A DNA stretch of 64,000 bases from Platynereis dumerilii (lineage: Eukaryota > Annelida > Polychaeta > Phyllodocida > Nereididae): positions 1-64,000 of the forward strand of contig JAPTHN010000253.1 of NCBI GenBank assembly GCA_026936325.1, given 5' to 3'. The notes beneath the pieces are model-generated. The model was not told where the DNA came from. It did no database searches and saw nothing but the letters and a program-made list of their open reading frames with translations. Positions 34,096 through 46,651 of this stretch are shown here, piece by piece; the first letter of the stretch is position 1; every line of letters begins with the position of its first letter. The position numbers and the translations under genes were made by a program.

Positions 34096-34570
34096 GACAG
34101 GTACATGTCATAGAATTAAATGGTTAGACAAAATAAGAACAATAAACTATTCCCAAACAGTACAGTTTGGTTACACCTGTTTGCAAAATGCCTTTTGAAA
34201 TCAACCCAGCAAGGTCACAATGATTCAGCTGAATTGTGATTGCAGTCTGAGCAATGTTGTGACATTTAAGTACCTTCCTCAAGAGTAAAGTCATTACATC
34301 TGGCAATGTTGGATAATGTCTTCAATTGCCATCTCTTCAGCAATTTAAATTCCATTTTATAGACTATAGAGCCTCATGTAGTATCTCACTGATAAATACT
34401 GAGGCCTATTGTCAGCAAAGTATAAGCCTTATGTTGTCCATCAACACAAGCTAAGTTCAAAATATCCATGTTCACATGAAGAGAATAAATCCTTTTCAAT
34501 GCTAAATATTCCATAGAATAGGTGTTATATACGTTATTGTAGAGAGAAACTCAAAGCCAACTGTTCTGTA
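34096..34570. other. Noncoding DNA
   Basis: Nothing recognised. Confidence 0.35.
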
Positions 34571-35418
34571 ACAAGAATCCGCAGATTCAAAACCGACCTA
34601 GCGCAATGAAATTGAAGGTGCCATTGCTTAAACCACTGAGCAACTGATATTGGAAGATATGAGAAATAGTTGATTGGAAGATGCTAGACTATTAGTATAG
34701 AATCAATGCAGTTTGAACAAATTTCTAAAAAAAAGGAAAGATGGCTGCCAAAATGGCCGCCATCTTGGATTTCTCGACATGTTCCTCATCCATACCCACA
34801 GGCCAATACCTGTACCAGATTTCATAACTGTAAGTGAAATATTAAGGTCACAATGGTCAGTTCAAGAATGACGAAAGATGGCTGCCAAAATGGCTGCCAC
34901 AAAGTGGCTGCCATCTCGGATTTCTCAACATGCTCCTGACTGATACCCACAGCCCCATACCTGTACCACATTTCATAACTCTTAAGCGAAATATTGAGGT
35001 CACAATTGGCAGTTCAAGAAATGAAGAAAGATGGCTGCCAAAAAGTGGCTGCCATCTTGGATTTATTAACATGTTCCCGACTGATACCCACAGCCCCATA
35101 CCTGTTCCAAATTTCATAACTCTAAGCGAAATATTGAGGTCACAATGGGCTGTTCAAGAAATGAAGAAAGATGGCTGCCAAAATGGCCGCCACAAAATGG
35201 CAGCCATCTTGGATTTCTCGACATGTCCCCGATCCATGCCAATAGTACCATACCTGTACCAAATTTCATTACTCTAAGTCGAAAACTAAGGTCACAAATG
35301 GACACTTACACATGTTGACAAGAAATGTTTACATGTTGACATATGGACACATGGACATGGTTTACATGAGTCCCCTTTCACTACCCACCCCCTCTAATAA
35401 CCGACGTTAGGTCGGTTA
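34571..35418 (+). mobile_element. Family A element, short copy
   Basis: Starts ACAAGAATCCGCAGATTC and then AACCGACCTAGCG. It shares about 150 bp of 5' flank with the copies at 21402 and 63277, has only about three core units, then a GGACACATGGACATGG stretch, and ends in a hairpin with stems AACCGAC/GTCGGTT followed by AAAAA. It shows that core number varies between copies (3 versus about 15). Confidence 0.8.
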
Positions 35419-36282
35419 AAAACTCAGAGAATATAACTAGAAAGGAGTGCATGAGATGCACAAAAGTATCTCTGCTAGGAAAATAAATAGATTCTAATCA
35501 TTCTATTTGACTCATCTTGAACTAAATAATTTTTTGTAGGGATCTCTGAACGAGCATTACGAGCAGGGGGTCAGCAGTGATTGCCAGACAGATAGTGTTT
35601 GCTGTAAGTCATAAAAACTTTGACCCTAGGGTTAGCCCCAAACTACGGGTGTCCCCTGAGGTGCCCCCTCCCTTGGGGTTGTCCCACTGTCCCACCCTTA
35701 AGGAGTATCCCCACCCTACCCCTCAGGGTTACGCCAGCAGGGCACACCCTTATCTATCTACTTTTCTATAGATCTATCTATCTGTAACTGGTCCTCTCAT
35801 GCCAATTAAAAGCTGGGGTAGCCAAGAGCCTTGAAGACTAACAAAATCTCTATCTCCCAGCACTGACAATAAATTCCTCCTCTGCCATCACCTAGTGGAC
35901 ATAAAGGAAACTAAGCATCTATACACCACCTAGCAGGAAAAGCAGGAACTACTCCAAAGTGTGATTGATCTTCAAAGTAAAATAAGCAAATAAGCTTGAA
36001 ATAAAGTCAGATTTTATCAAGGAAAAGAGTCAAGTGCATGCAATTATGTATGATGGAGCACACAGGTACTCAGTTGAAGAAAAATGAATGAATGAATGAA
36101 TGAATAAGTGGAGCAGAGTAAGTGTGACAGTGTGACAGTGTGACATGGGACAGGATTCTAGGAAGCCAGGACTAACAAGATCTCTGTCTCCTAGCAGAGA
36201 TAATGATTAAGTAGAGCTGAGGTGTAGTGGTGACAGATTGATGTTATTCACACTTTGGTGTGAATTCTTTGATTCTCTGAGC
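35419..36282. other. Noncoding DNA
   Basis: 35579-35640 shares ATAGTGTTTGCTG and CATAAAAACTTTGAC with the family A copy at 60986. An AATG microsatellite lies at 36083-36104. Nothing else. Confidence 0.4.
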
Positions 36283-36908
36283 TAGCCCTGGACCCCTGTG
36301 GGACAGGGGTCATGAATCCTCCCATTGGAAAATCAAGAGATTTGAAGGACATGGTCTGGGAGAATGAAATTTTGACCCTTTATCACATTGTTTTGTATTA
36401 CATTTCTGGTACATTCAAAAAGTTCACCTTTTTTGCTGCTGACTGCACCTATTTTGATCTTCTTTAGTCAATGGAATAGATGTACAATATAGTTGAATAT
36501 ACCCTTGAACTTGAAGAAATGGTCTTATTCTTTATACATTGGGAAAATGGCCGCTTCTGATTGGTCCAAAGATGGTGACGTCATAACAAACATCTATGAT
36601 ATCATAGATAGTCTAAGTGACGTCACAATGGTGACATCACAATTCAAAGTGAGCCTGATGGCTGACTCCCATAGTTTTTGATCATATCACTCATTTAAAA
36701 GTGATTTTTACAATACTAATCTTCGTGGAATAGCTTTGAAAAGTAGTGCCGTCAGCAGGGTTATGTGTGAGCTACCCAAGGCCAAAATTTCATCAAATTT
36801 AGATAAAAATTGACAGCTTTAGAGCAGATCTCCTGACTCCAAGTCAAAAACTCAAGATTTTCAATGGAACGACCCATGACCCATGCTCATGCATGGGTCC
36901 CAGGGCTA
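36283..36908. mobile_element. Mutator-like MITE, copy 2
   Basis: 626 bp, same ends as copy 1 (TAGCCCTGG), exact 9-bp target duplication TCTCTGAGC (36274-36282 and 36909-36917). The target differs from that of copy 1 only by three transitions. Confidence 0.82.
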
Positions 36909-36917
36909 TCTCTGAGC

Positions 36918-38262
36918 TGACAGTTAGTGAAAAAGGGAAAGGGCACTAATAAAATGCAGGGTTTTATTAAACCTTGCAGGTCTGTGAGATGAACTCGCAG
37001 AGATAAATCCTGACCCTGATCAGATTCCACCAGTTTAGAGCACACATTAAAATGGTATATTGCTTCAGAGAGTATCTGTGTGCTGAGGAGATAATCTACT
37101 GTGCTTTTGCCAAGTTGGACATGACAGGTGAAGTCATCAGTGTTATTGGCATTGAGATAGCCATTCATAATTCGCTTACCACTATTTTTGCATATTTGTG
37201 CAAGCTCTTTACCAAAATTATTATGGGTTTTTCATCTTTCATTTGCCTGACTCTGGAAAACCAGTCAGGGTTTTTTCTTTCAAGGGGATAAGAAGTTCTG
37301 TCATTGATATTAACCATTAAAAGTCATCATCTTTACCACTTATATCAGCAACTATGTCACTCAGGCCCCCTGTACGGCTATTAAAGTCACCACAGAGACC
37401 AACAAACGAAGTGGACTGAAGGAAGTGAGCTATGTCTGTTTGGAGAGCATGAAAAATATCATTAATTTTATAATGGAGATACATTTTTGATCCAGCTGGT
37501 GGTATGTACGTGCCACCAATTATTAATGGAGGCTGTTGCTTTTGCTTAATGCTAAGCCAGATTACATGTTCATTGAGCTTTTCTATTTTAACTAAATGTT
37601 TAATTCTATCTTTAATGAGAACACCAATGCCACCAGATGGTCTTCTAGCACGTGGGTGCTGGTACTTTCGCTGACAGTGAAAGAATTGGTAATTAGGAAG
37701 CAAAGGATTAAAAGTGTCAAGTTTCATAGTTTCAAAAAAGAAAATTATGTCATATGGAGCAAGGAGCTGTTGCAAACTATTAATTTCTAATTTACTCCCA
37801 ATGCCTTGCATATTCCAGGAGAAAATTTGTATCTCATCATAGGTAAGGTTTTGCCCTTTATCTTTATCAAGCTTATTTATCCCTTCATTTACATGGTTAT
37901 TACTGTTGTTAATAAAAGTGTAGACTAGCATTAAGTTGATTTATCTTGTCATCTGTTGTCAGACTACAGTTGCGGTTATTGATATATACCTCCCTATCTG
38001 GAACTGAATCAGCTAGATAAACACAGGTAATATTGTCATTGTCCGGGACATCGGAGTCTGAGTGAGACCAGCTCATCGAAACCTTGGTAAAGCCTCAAGA
38101 TGGGGCTTCTTGATGATCTGTGTTATTCTGCATCCGAGGGCTTCTTTTGAAGCAAGAGTCAGGTGTATATTGTCTTTTAAGCGGGAATTGTCATTATTTA
38201 CAAAGGCAATCATGCGCTCATTCGAGGCCATGTGTTGCATGAGTACGTTCAGTCTGTGTATG
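36918..38262 (-). mobile_element. LINE-iii fragment, ORF1 end and ORF2 endonuclease
   Basis: On the minus strand an ORF1 tail (MASNERMIAFVNNDNSRLKD... EALPRFR) stops in the sequence CGATGAGC, where ATG of MSWSHSDSDVPDND overlaps the stop (ATGA). After a frame break the endonuclease reads IQIFSWNMQGIGSKL, IIFFFETMKLD, SGGIGVLIKDR, IGGTYIPPAGS and LCGDFNSRTGGLSD. After another break it continues NGYLNANNTDDFTCHVQLGK and STVDYLLST. No reverse transcriptase is present. It is bounded by a Mutator-like MITE and a long inverted-repeat element, and is a different clade from LINE-i and LINE-ii. Confidence 0.72.
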
Positions 38263-39738
38263 CACAGCGAGCTTGAACAAACTTTGGGGTTAAAAAAATT
38301 GACCAAGAAAGCGATTAACGCAGTGATGTAGAGGAAGGTCAGACGAACATTTTGATGTATCATATGAAAAAATCTGTTGGGAATTTTTTGAGATATTTGA
38401 GTTTTAGATTTTTTATTTATCACACCCTATTCTCAGCATGGAACCTGCATCAAAAAGTGATCAAAATGCCCATTTTTCCTTTTAGGTAATATCTAAGATA
38501 AAAGTTACTATGCAGAAGAAGAAATATGCAGTCATTGCCACTAGAGCAGGTACATACCACTTCTTCCAGACTGACAGAGTGTGATAAACCTATAAAAGTA
38601 AACATTTCTGAGAAAATGTATAAAATATGTTTATTTGCCAGCTTGTCCGCAGTTTCATCATTCTGATGAATAATTGTAGTAGAATCTACCACACTTTTGA
38701 ACTCTATGGTGCATTATTGAGGTCTTTATGTGTTTTTTAAAGAAATTTCACCACTGTGAAACACATACTTTTGCAACCATGTAAAGTGTAGCAAATGTTG
38801 AGTGAATCATCAGAAAACACATAGATAGAACGTTTGGAAACATTTAATTAGTAATGGAGAAAAAGACTTCACAGTCTTAATTTGCAATAGTCGTATATGT
38901 TTGTATTAACTAAATTTTCACCTAATTTACTGAATTTATGCGATTTTTGTTGTTCTCTACAATTAAAGATTGATTGATTCTTGATGCCAGATAACCTACA
39001 TCACCATTAAACACCCAACATCCATTTTAAGTACTCAAAAAACATTAAGGATGAATATAACTGTTTATTTATAGCTTTTAATGCAGTTTTTTTATATTGT
39101 CCAATAGCAAAGACGGTTCATGTAATATCAGGGAATTCAACTTCATAGTGAAGCAGATACTTACAAACATTATATGCATGTGTTGTACGATAATTTGCTC
39201 AACTTTGTCTATCCTTTTACATTGCTATGAAATGCTTGTTTACAGTGGCAAAATTTGTGATAAAATGCACAAAAAAACTCAAGAAAGCCTGTTAAAATGA
39301 AATGATGAGACCGAATTTGCTAAAATTATTTACCAGAATTATGTAACTAACAGAACCTGGTATTGCAAACATTTTCCCAGGCCTTTAGGCAGAAATGTTA
39401 GCTGTTATAGGTTTATCACACCCTGTCAGCCTTGATATAGTGGTACATACTTTCTGCATTGACAATGACTGCATATTTTTACTTCTGAATAATGACTTTT
39501 ATCATAGATATTACCAAACAGGAAAAATAGGTCATTCTGATCACTTTTTGATGAAGATTCCATGCTTAGAGTAGGGTGTGATAAATAAAAAATCTAAAAC
39601 TCAAATATCTCAAAAAATTCCCAACAGATTTTTTCATATGATACATCAAAATGTTCGCCTGACCTTCTTCTACATCACTGCGCTAATTGTTTTCTTGGTC
39701 AATTTTTTTAACCCCAAAGTTTGTTCAAGCTCGCTGTG
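38263..39738. mobile_element. Long inverted-repeat (foldback-like) element
   Basis: Arms of about 345 bp (38263-38612 and 39395-39738) start CACAGCGAGCTTGAACAAAC and are about 90 percent alike. They enclose about 780 bp of AT-rich unique DNA without a transposase. No convincing target duplication flanks it. It cuts the ORF1 tail of LINE-iii, so it is younger than that LINE. The superfamily is unknown. Confidence 0.75.
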
Positions 39739-40079
39739 AACAGTGTTTGATGGGACGTTAGGATTTGGACAGGTTCATGCGCGTGAAGGAATGCATAATT
39801 GTCTTAGTTGGAAGACTAATTACTTTTAGGTGATTTAAATATACCTTGAAAGATAAGAAGAAGTAAAGAGTATAGGGGCTCCCAACTTACCCCCACCTCG
39901 AGCTGAAATGTTAAACGTAGTTGGGAATTAAGTTAATATTATGTTTTGCATCCCAAGGAGTAGTGATATGATTTGTAAAATCCAAATAGGCTCTGTGAAA
40001 TGAGAACTGACAAAGAATGAAGAATGGTGGAGTAATCATTTTGTATGTTGGCACATTACATCATGTACGTGTATCTATG
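39739..40079. other. Noncoding DNA
   Basis: Nothing recognised. Confidence 0.35.
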
Positions 40080-40186
40080 TGCTGCATTCGCCATATCTAT
40101 CTGTCTATCTGTCTATCTGTCTATCTGTCTATCTGTCTATCTGTCTATCTGTCTATCTGTCTATCTATCTATCTATCTATCTATCC
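40080..40186. repeat. TCTG/TCTA microsatellite
   Basis: About ten TATCTGTC units followed by TATC repeats. Confidence 0.9.
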
Positions 40187-40940
40187 CAGATCTTATCATT
40201 TTAATTGTAAGATGCAAGATCTTGGGTCTTCACGGAATTCTGATTTACAGTGATTGAGAAATAATTTGCAAAGACTGTCGATGCAAAAGAAAGCCAGAGA
40301 GAAGTTAATATTTGGCCTATGCTGGATAGCCAAGCTGACTGATACTTCTGATGAGACTCCAGTGTTCCAATAATTTAGGATGTATCAGTTAACTTTTGTG
40401 TATTGGGGTAGTTAACAGCGCATTTGACAGGTGGGTATATCACACACACAAAAATAGTGTCTTTAAAAATATTTGAAATCAATGCCTCTCTTTAGAATAG
40501 GATGCTTTTCAGGTCATAGACTCGACACCTGATAGGTTGGGAGCACAGTGCACTAACTTGCGATCCTGGGGTTGCAACAGCATGGCATCCGATGGGATTG
40601 CATGCGATTCTGTTGTGCATTGGGCATTAGGCTAAAGCCCGCGAAAAAAGGGTTGATGGCAAATGAGGGTCAGTGTAAAATGCGGACCATGCAGACCATG
40701 CGGACCAGACTTTCTGGCGGCCAGTCTGTTGGTACAGGCCTTGGACAAACACTGACCAGTCTGGAAGGGGTTAAATCATGCGGACCAAGTGCATACCATG
40801 CGGACCAACTGGATAACAAAAGGGTTATCTATAGATTAATTATTTAGACGAATAAAAAAAAAAAAGAAACTTAGTAATTTTTTTTTCTCAATAAAATGGT
40901 AAAATTTAAAAATGATTTAAAAGTGGTCTGCATGACCTGG
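40187..40940. other. Noncoding DNA
   Basis: CATGCGGACCA occurs several times (40681-40800), the inverse of the GGTCTGCATG units of the array that follows. Confidence 0.4.
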
Positions 40941-40945
40941 CTAGC

Positions 40946-41600
40946 ATGGATTGGTCTGCATTCTGGTCTGCATTCTGGTCTGCATTCTGGTCTGCATTCT
41001 GGTCTGCATTCTGGTCTGCATGATTTGGTCTGCATGATTTGGTCTGCATGATTTGGTCTGCATGATTTGGTCTGCATGATTTGGTCTGCATGATTTGGTC
41101 TGCATGATTTGGTCTGCATGATTTGGTCTGCATGATTTGGTCTGCATGATTTGGTCTGCATGATTTGGTCTGCATGATTTGTAGTGATGCAGACCGGACC
41201 ACTCTTTAGGGGGTGGTCCGGTATGAATTTACAAAAGTGGTCCAGTCCTGGTCTGGTCCAGGGTGAGGTGGTCCGATTTTGTTACTGGACCGGTCCAGAA
41301 GCGGTCCATCGCCATTTCGAAAATTATGATAAAAATGAGGGTTTAAACAAGCTGTATGACATAAATTTCATTTTTTGATATGACAAAATTGATGCCACAC
41401 CCTTCATGACATGAAAAATCACTGGACCGGTCCGGACCGGCACTTTACCGGTCCGGTCCGACACTGGACCGGTTTTTTGTAGGTGGTCCGGTATTTTGGC
41501 GGTCCAGGGCTGGACCGCGGACCGGACCGGTCCAAGGCGGTCCGGTCTGCATCACTAATGATTTGGTCTGCATGATTTGGTCATATCTAATCTACACAGG
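40946..41600. repeat. 12-bp and 14-bp minisatellite, split by a hAT MITE
   Basis: About six GGTCTGCATTCT units (12 bp), then about 12 GGTCTGCATGATTT units (14 bp), continuing for about two units after the MITE at 41182-41557. The minus-strand MQTKSCRPNHAD-type frames are repeat artefacts. Confidence 0.88.
41182..41557. mobile_element. hAT-type MITE inside the minisatellite
   Basis: 376 bp, perfect 19-bp inverted repeats TAGTGATGCAGACCGGACC, exact 8-bp target duplication ATGATTTG (41174-41181 and 41558-41565), which is itself part of the 14-bp unit. The interior is dominated by iterated GGTCC/GGACC motifs also found in the inverted repeat. Confidence 0.92.
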
Positions 41601-41811
41601 CCCCTTGCCTGTATACGTTTAAATAGTTTATTTAAAAAAAGTAATAACAAAAATAAAATATTTTTTATTCAAATATCAAGCTGATATAATCCAAATAATT
41701 GTCTCTATCTTGCTTATTGATTTGGTCCGCATCTGGTCCGCATTTTCCGCTTGATTGACTTTGTATTGAAACTTTTTTTAAATTTAATTTTGAGCATACA
41801 AATCATAATCA

Positions 41812-43410
41812 ACTAGACGGGAGCATATTTCCATATGCAAGACTAGCAGGGGGTCGATCCGCAGTTTGTTCACCTCATCACTGACTGACATTACTGGCTG
41901 ACATTACTGGCTGACATCATCATATAACCGGCTGACATCAGTGGCTGACATCACCGGCTGACATCAGTGGCTGACATCAGTGGCTGACATCAGTGGCTGA
42001 CATCACCGGCTGACATCAATGGCTGACATCACCACCTGACATCAGTGGCTGACATCACCGGCTGACCACCAGCTGACATCAGTGGCTGACATCAGTGGCT
42101 GACATCAGTGGCTGACATCAGTGGCTGACATCAGTTTCTGATATCAGTGGCTGACATCACCACCTGACATCAGTGGCTGACATCACCGGCTGACCACCAG
42201 CTGACATCAGTGGCTGACATCAGTGGCTGACATCAGTGGCTGACATCACTGGCTGACATCAGTGGCTGACATCACTGGCTGACATCAGTAGCTGACATCA
42301 GTGGCTGACATCACCAGCTGACATCAGTGGCTGACATCAGTGGCTGACATCAGTGGCTGACATCAGTGGCTGACATCAGTGGCTGACATCAGTGGCTGAC
42401 ATCAGTGGCTGACATCAGTGGCTGACATCAGTGGCTGACATCACCGGCTGACATCAGTGGCTGACATCAGTGGCTGACATCACCGGCTGACATCAGTGAC
42501 TGACATCAGTGGCTGACATCACCGCCTGACATCAGTGGCTGACATCACCGGCTGACATCAGTGGCTGACATCACCGGCAGACATCAGTGGCTGACATCAC
42601 CGGCTGACATCAGTGGCTGACATCACCGGCAGACATCAGTGGCTGACATCACCGGCTGACATCAGTGACTGACATCAGTGGCTGACATCACCGGCTGACA
42701 TCAGTGGCTGACATCAGTGGCTGACATCACCGGCTGACATCAGTGGCTGACATCACCGGCTGACATCAGTGACTGACATCACCGCCTGACATCACCGCCT
42801 GACATCAGTGGCTGACATCACCGGCTGACATCAGTGGCTGACATCACCGGCTGACATCAGTGGCTAACATCAGTGGCTGACATCACCGGCTGACATCAGT
42901 GGCTGTCATCACTGGCTGACATCAGAGGCTAACATCAGTGGCTGACATCACCGGCTGACACCAGTGGCTGACATCACTGGCTGACATCAGTGGCTGACAT
43001 CACTGGCTGACATCACTGGCTGACATCAGTGGCTGACATCACTGGCTGACATCAGTGGCTGACATCACCGACTGACATCAGTGGCTGACATCACTGGTTG
43101 ACATCAGTGGCTGACATCACCGTCTGACATCAGTGGCTGATATCAGTGGCTGACATCAGTGGCTGACATCACTTGTTGATATCACTGGTTGATATCCCGG
43201 CTGACATCACTGACTAACATAGATTGACCATATCATAACTATCAATAGGGGAGCTCCAAAACACAGGAGAGAACTCCCAATAAGAAGAAGAAGAAAGTGT
43301 AGCCACCTTGTGTAAATAGACAGTACTACTACTGTGGTTGCCATGGAGATGGTAGACTCGGAACTGGACGACACCTAGTATCCCTAAAGACTAGCCCTGC
43401 TAGTCTAAAT
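41812..43410 (+). mobile_element. Family D element with 13-bp satellite core
   Basis: The 5' end is ACTAGACGGGA, then the palindrome GCATATTTCCATATGC, then the motif AGACTAGCAGGG. The core at 41885-43205 is about 100 copies of GGCTGACATCAGT with variants (ACCGGCTGACATC). The 3' hairpin has stems AGACTAG/CTAGTCT around CCCTG at 43388-43406, followed by AAATA. The hairpin contains the inverted copy of AGACTAGCAGGG (12 of 12). No coding region. Same plan as families A, B, C and E. Confidence 0.7.
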
Positions 43411-43939
43411 ATTTGCAAAGTACTCAATGAACTACCCATTTTGCTCGTACTGTACTGATTGAAATGTAAATGCCTTGTCAGGTTTGCAGATATACCACTA
43501 AATTTTGTGAAGAGATACCACTTACACTCAGTGGCGTCACTAGGGGACCAAAAAAAAATCTTGGGGAAAAAAAAGATATTTTCCTAGTATGACACTGGTG
43601 GTGATTCAATAACCAGAGCCCATGAAAAGACACTGTACAAAGTATTTTGTGCACTATGTGTCGTTATTTTTGCATTTTATCTATTTGTAATGTGTGCATA
43701 TATCCGCAGACATATAAAATCTTTGGATTCTGGGGCAGCTCGTGCTTCGAACCTTCAGACCTTCGGACCTCTTACAACGCTTCTAAACTTTGGGGCTTCA
43801 GCCCTCCCAAACTTGCCTTTCTAGTGATGCCACTGCCTTACATTATTTGAACAGAAATTGCACCTATATTGCAAGCCAGAATTTGAATGATTTCAGCTCA
43901 TATACATGTAGTTATGCTGATATAGATGTTCTATTAAAA
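43411..43939. other. Noncoding DNA
   Basis: Nothing recognised. Short open frames have no motif. Confidence 0.35.
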
Positions 43940-44475
43940 TATTAAGGTCACAGTGGACAATTTGTGGTGGCCATTTTGGACACTCTCTTGGGATTTCTCC
44001 AAATTTTCTTGATCCAAACCCTGACACAAATACCAACACAAAATCCATCACTGAATACCAAGCTCACAGTAGACAAATCAAGAAATACAGCCTTTTTGTA
44101 GAAGCCATCTTGGAATCCTCAGGGGTTATTGTTCTATACCCTCAAACTAATCTCTACACATGTACCGAATTTCAAAACTCGATTTGATATACTAAGCTCA
44201 CAGTGGACAACTCAAGAATGATGGCCATTTTGTGGCAGCCATTTTGGAAGCCATCTTGAATTTCCCCAAATATTGATTCACACCATCAAACGAATTTCTA
44301 CACCAAATTTCAATACGCTTCAGTGAAAAATTTAACTGACAGTGGGCAAAACAAGAAGAGCAGCCATTTTGCGGTGGCCATTTTGGAAGCCATCTTGAAT
44401 TTTCAAAATGTTCCTGATTCGAACGAATCCCTATACTAAATTTCCTAACTCTAAGTGAAATACTAAGCTCACAAT
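43940..44475. repeat. Old, diverged family A core repeats
   Basis: About four units with GGCCATTTTGGAAGCCATCTT, ACCAAATTTCAATACGC and TACTAAGCTCACAGTGGACA landmarks, clearly related to the family A core but much diverged. No palindrome or 3' hairpin remains. Confidence 0.7.
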
Positions 44476-44988
44476 AGACACTTTAAAATGTGGCAATTTG
44501 CCGCCAAAAGAGTGCTGAAAGAGGAAAAAGACATGTTTTGGAATTTTGCTAAATTCTGAATAATCCCAGCACATACAGCACCAAATTACAAAATGCATTT
44601 CAGAAACCAAGTATACTAAGGTCCCCAGTTGCTTTTTAAGCTTCAAAACCTCCAAATTTTCCTCTACAACATTGTACAGAAAAGCACTTTGACCCATTCT
44701 CTCTCTATTACAATGGGGGAACCCAGTGTAAAAAAGATAGCAAAACTTCAACCTTGATGAGCCACCTCTAAATATTAATCAATTTGGCTGAAATTTTGCA
44801 CACTTCTTCCACATGGTCAAAGGAAAAAAGTTAGGGGGTACCATCACCAAATTTTACACTTTTATTATTTTCCATTGGATGTTGGACCACCCTAGTGGCC
44901 TCCCCATCCAAATATGTTTGTAGAGATGTTTTTTAAGTGTGTGCCAAATTTCATATTTCCATGTATAAATGCACGATTTTTTACATAC
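44476..44988 (-). other. Intron sequence
   Basis: Nothing recognised. It lies directly downstream of the exon at 44989-45124 in the gene's sense. Confidence 0.4.
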
Positions 44989-45124
44989 CTGCCCCGCTAT
45001 CTTGAGTTGGAAAGGAGGTCTGTGCGGTTTCCGTAACTTTTACCTGCGCTGCATCACTTTTTCTTTTCCCCGGCATTCTGTGACCTCTGTATAAGGGGAA
45101 CATCTGCCTGTAATGTGGCTTCAC
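44989..45124 (-). CDS. Host gene, upstream exon
   Basis: Minus-strand exon of 136 nt. The acceptor is CTTTTAATTTTCAG and the donor GGGGCAG|GTATGT. One frame is open from edge to edge: VKPHYRQMFPLYRGHR, then MPGKRKSDAAQVKVTETAQT and SFPTQDSGA. It leaves in phase 1, which joins the acidic exon 20479-20626 in frame. MPGKRKS could be the true start (a basic, nuclear-signal-like N terminus) with the bases before it as 5' UTR, or the frame may continue into an exon outside what I found. The intron to the next exon would be about 24 kb. The family is unknown. Confidence 0.55.
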
Positions 45125-45783
45125 CTGAAAATTAAAAGACATGTAACTATTCAACAAGAATCCATGGACTCAATGATAATAAATAATTCTTTTAATTTAT
45201 AAGGTGTAATTACTTTTCAAAAAGGGACTTTGTGAACAAATTTTTTTTTGTGATTACAATCATCTGAGTTACAAACAGTAAAATAAATTTATTTATGGAC
45301 ATTTCAATTGACTTGGTCAGACAGGACATAAGAAATTTCAATTGATACTATGTTGGGTTGTGGGTCTTTGTCACAAAAATGTTCAAGAAAATTTTGGCAT
45401 CTGCTTGAGGAGGCCAACACAAAAAATATATATATATATAGAAAAATGTACCAAACTAAAACTAATATTTTCTGGCAGGAGATGACAAGAGGATGGAAAT
45501 AGGTTTATTTGCAGTTTTTTTGGAAAAAAAGAAAAACAAGAACCCAGGGGTTCAAAATGGAGGTGGCAGCATTTGTTAAGAATAGAATATTTCTGGACCA
45601 ATCAGAGCCAAGTTGGTTGGCCTGTAGGGTAATTAGAGAAATGCAGGGGAAGGACAATCATCTCCTAATTTTTTGCACTCAGCCAATAATTCTTTAGTCT
45701 TTGCATGAACTCCTCCAGTGGGACGGTCTTCAAAACAGGCAATTAACAGGTCATCCAAATGATCCAATCAACCAGAACCCATG
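45125..45783. other. Repeat scraps
   Basis: 45153 has a lone family A-type start (ACAAGAATCCATGGACTC). 45535-45575 has a family B-type start (ACAAGAACCCAGGGGTTC, AAAATGGAGGTGG). 45300-45530 is a dispersed repeat also present at 60385-60575 (GGAAATARRTTTATTTGCA). No gene. Confidence 0.5.
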
Positions 45784-46651
45784 CACTGCTCCACCACTGA
45801 GTACGGTAACGTATGTTACCGTCTCCTACCACAAGTAACCTCAGAACAACCTTTCCTATAAAAGTATTACAAGCTTCTCATTGTACAAGTAGTAAGACTA
45901 TTGCTAAAGGAATTTATCACCTGGTTGGCTGCGAATATCACGGTTTACAGTCAAAATATCAGGGCCTATGATATTGTAAGAAATACCACCCTTCAAGGGT
46001 GATATTTTTTAACAATGGTTATGACATCACAAGCATTTCAGCTGCCTGATGACGTCACTAACCAAACAATGGTCATAACAGTGGGATTGTGATGTCATAT
46101 CCATTGTTGCTCCATGGTGACGTCACATTTTTGTAATGGCAGAAAATAGTCTCTCTTCATAACTATTAATTTGAGTTAAAACTTCGTACAATATCACTTG
46201 CTGTCCTGTGAATTACTATAACTCTCGCCCTTCAGGCTCGAGTGATATTAATTCACACAACAGCTGGTGATATTGTTACTCAGTGACCCTGACTTGGGTT
46301 GTTTTGTTATAATATAGAGCCACTGCAAAGTCCAGAGTACAACTTAAGAAAGCTGTATTTTGTATGTAAATCCAAGATCAAGAGCACGGTTACGTGAACA
46401 AGTGCTTTCTTCACGTTACCGTCTCCACCAAAATGACGTTACTGTACTCATAATAAGGCTTATGAAGCTCATTTTCAACTAGAAGTGATAAGTTAGCAAG
46501 AATTATAAGCAGTCAAAATGTTCTTTAGGACCGTAAGTTGCCATGTAATATGGATGAACAATGAAAAGATCATGAATGAAAAAAAAATTTCTGAGATTAT
46601 TTGTGACAGGAGACGGTAACGTATGTTACCGTGCTCAGTGGTGGAGCAGTG
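45784..46651. mobile_element. 868-bp terminal-inverted-repeat element
   Basis: Ends CACTGCTCCACCACTGAG followed in both arms by the hairpin ACGGTAACGTATGTTACCGT and CTCC. A 5-bp direct repeat CCATG flanks it (45779-45783 and 46652-46656). No transposase. CACTG ends recall CACTA/EnSpm, but a 5-bp duplication does not fit well, so I leave the superfamily open. Confidence 0.75.

Noticed and set aside
40871-41202. Minus-strand frames of MQTKSCRPNHAD type
   Set aside because: Translation of the 12/14-bp minisatellite.
41870-43210. CRISPR-like regular repeats
   Set aside because: The 13-bp units are directly tandem with no unique spacers, and the context is eukaryotic.
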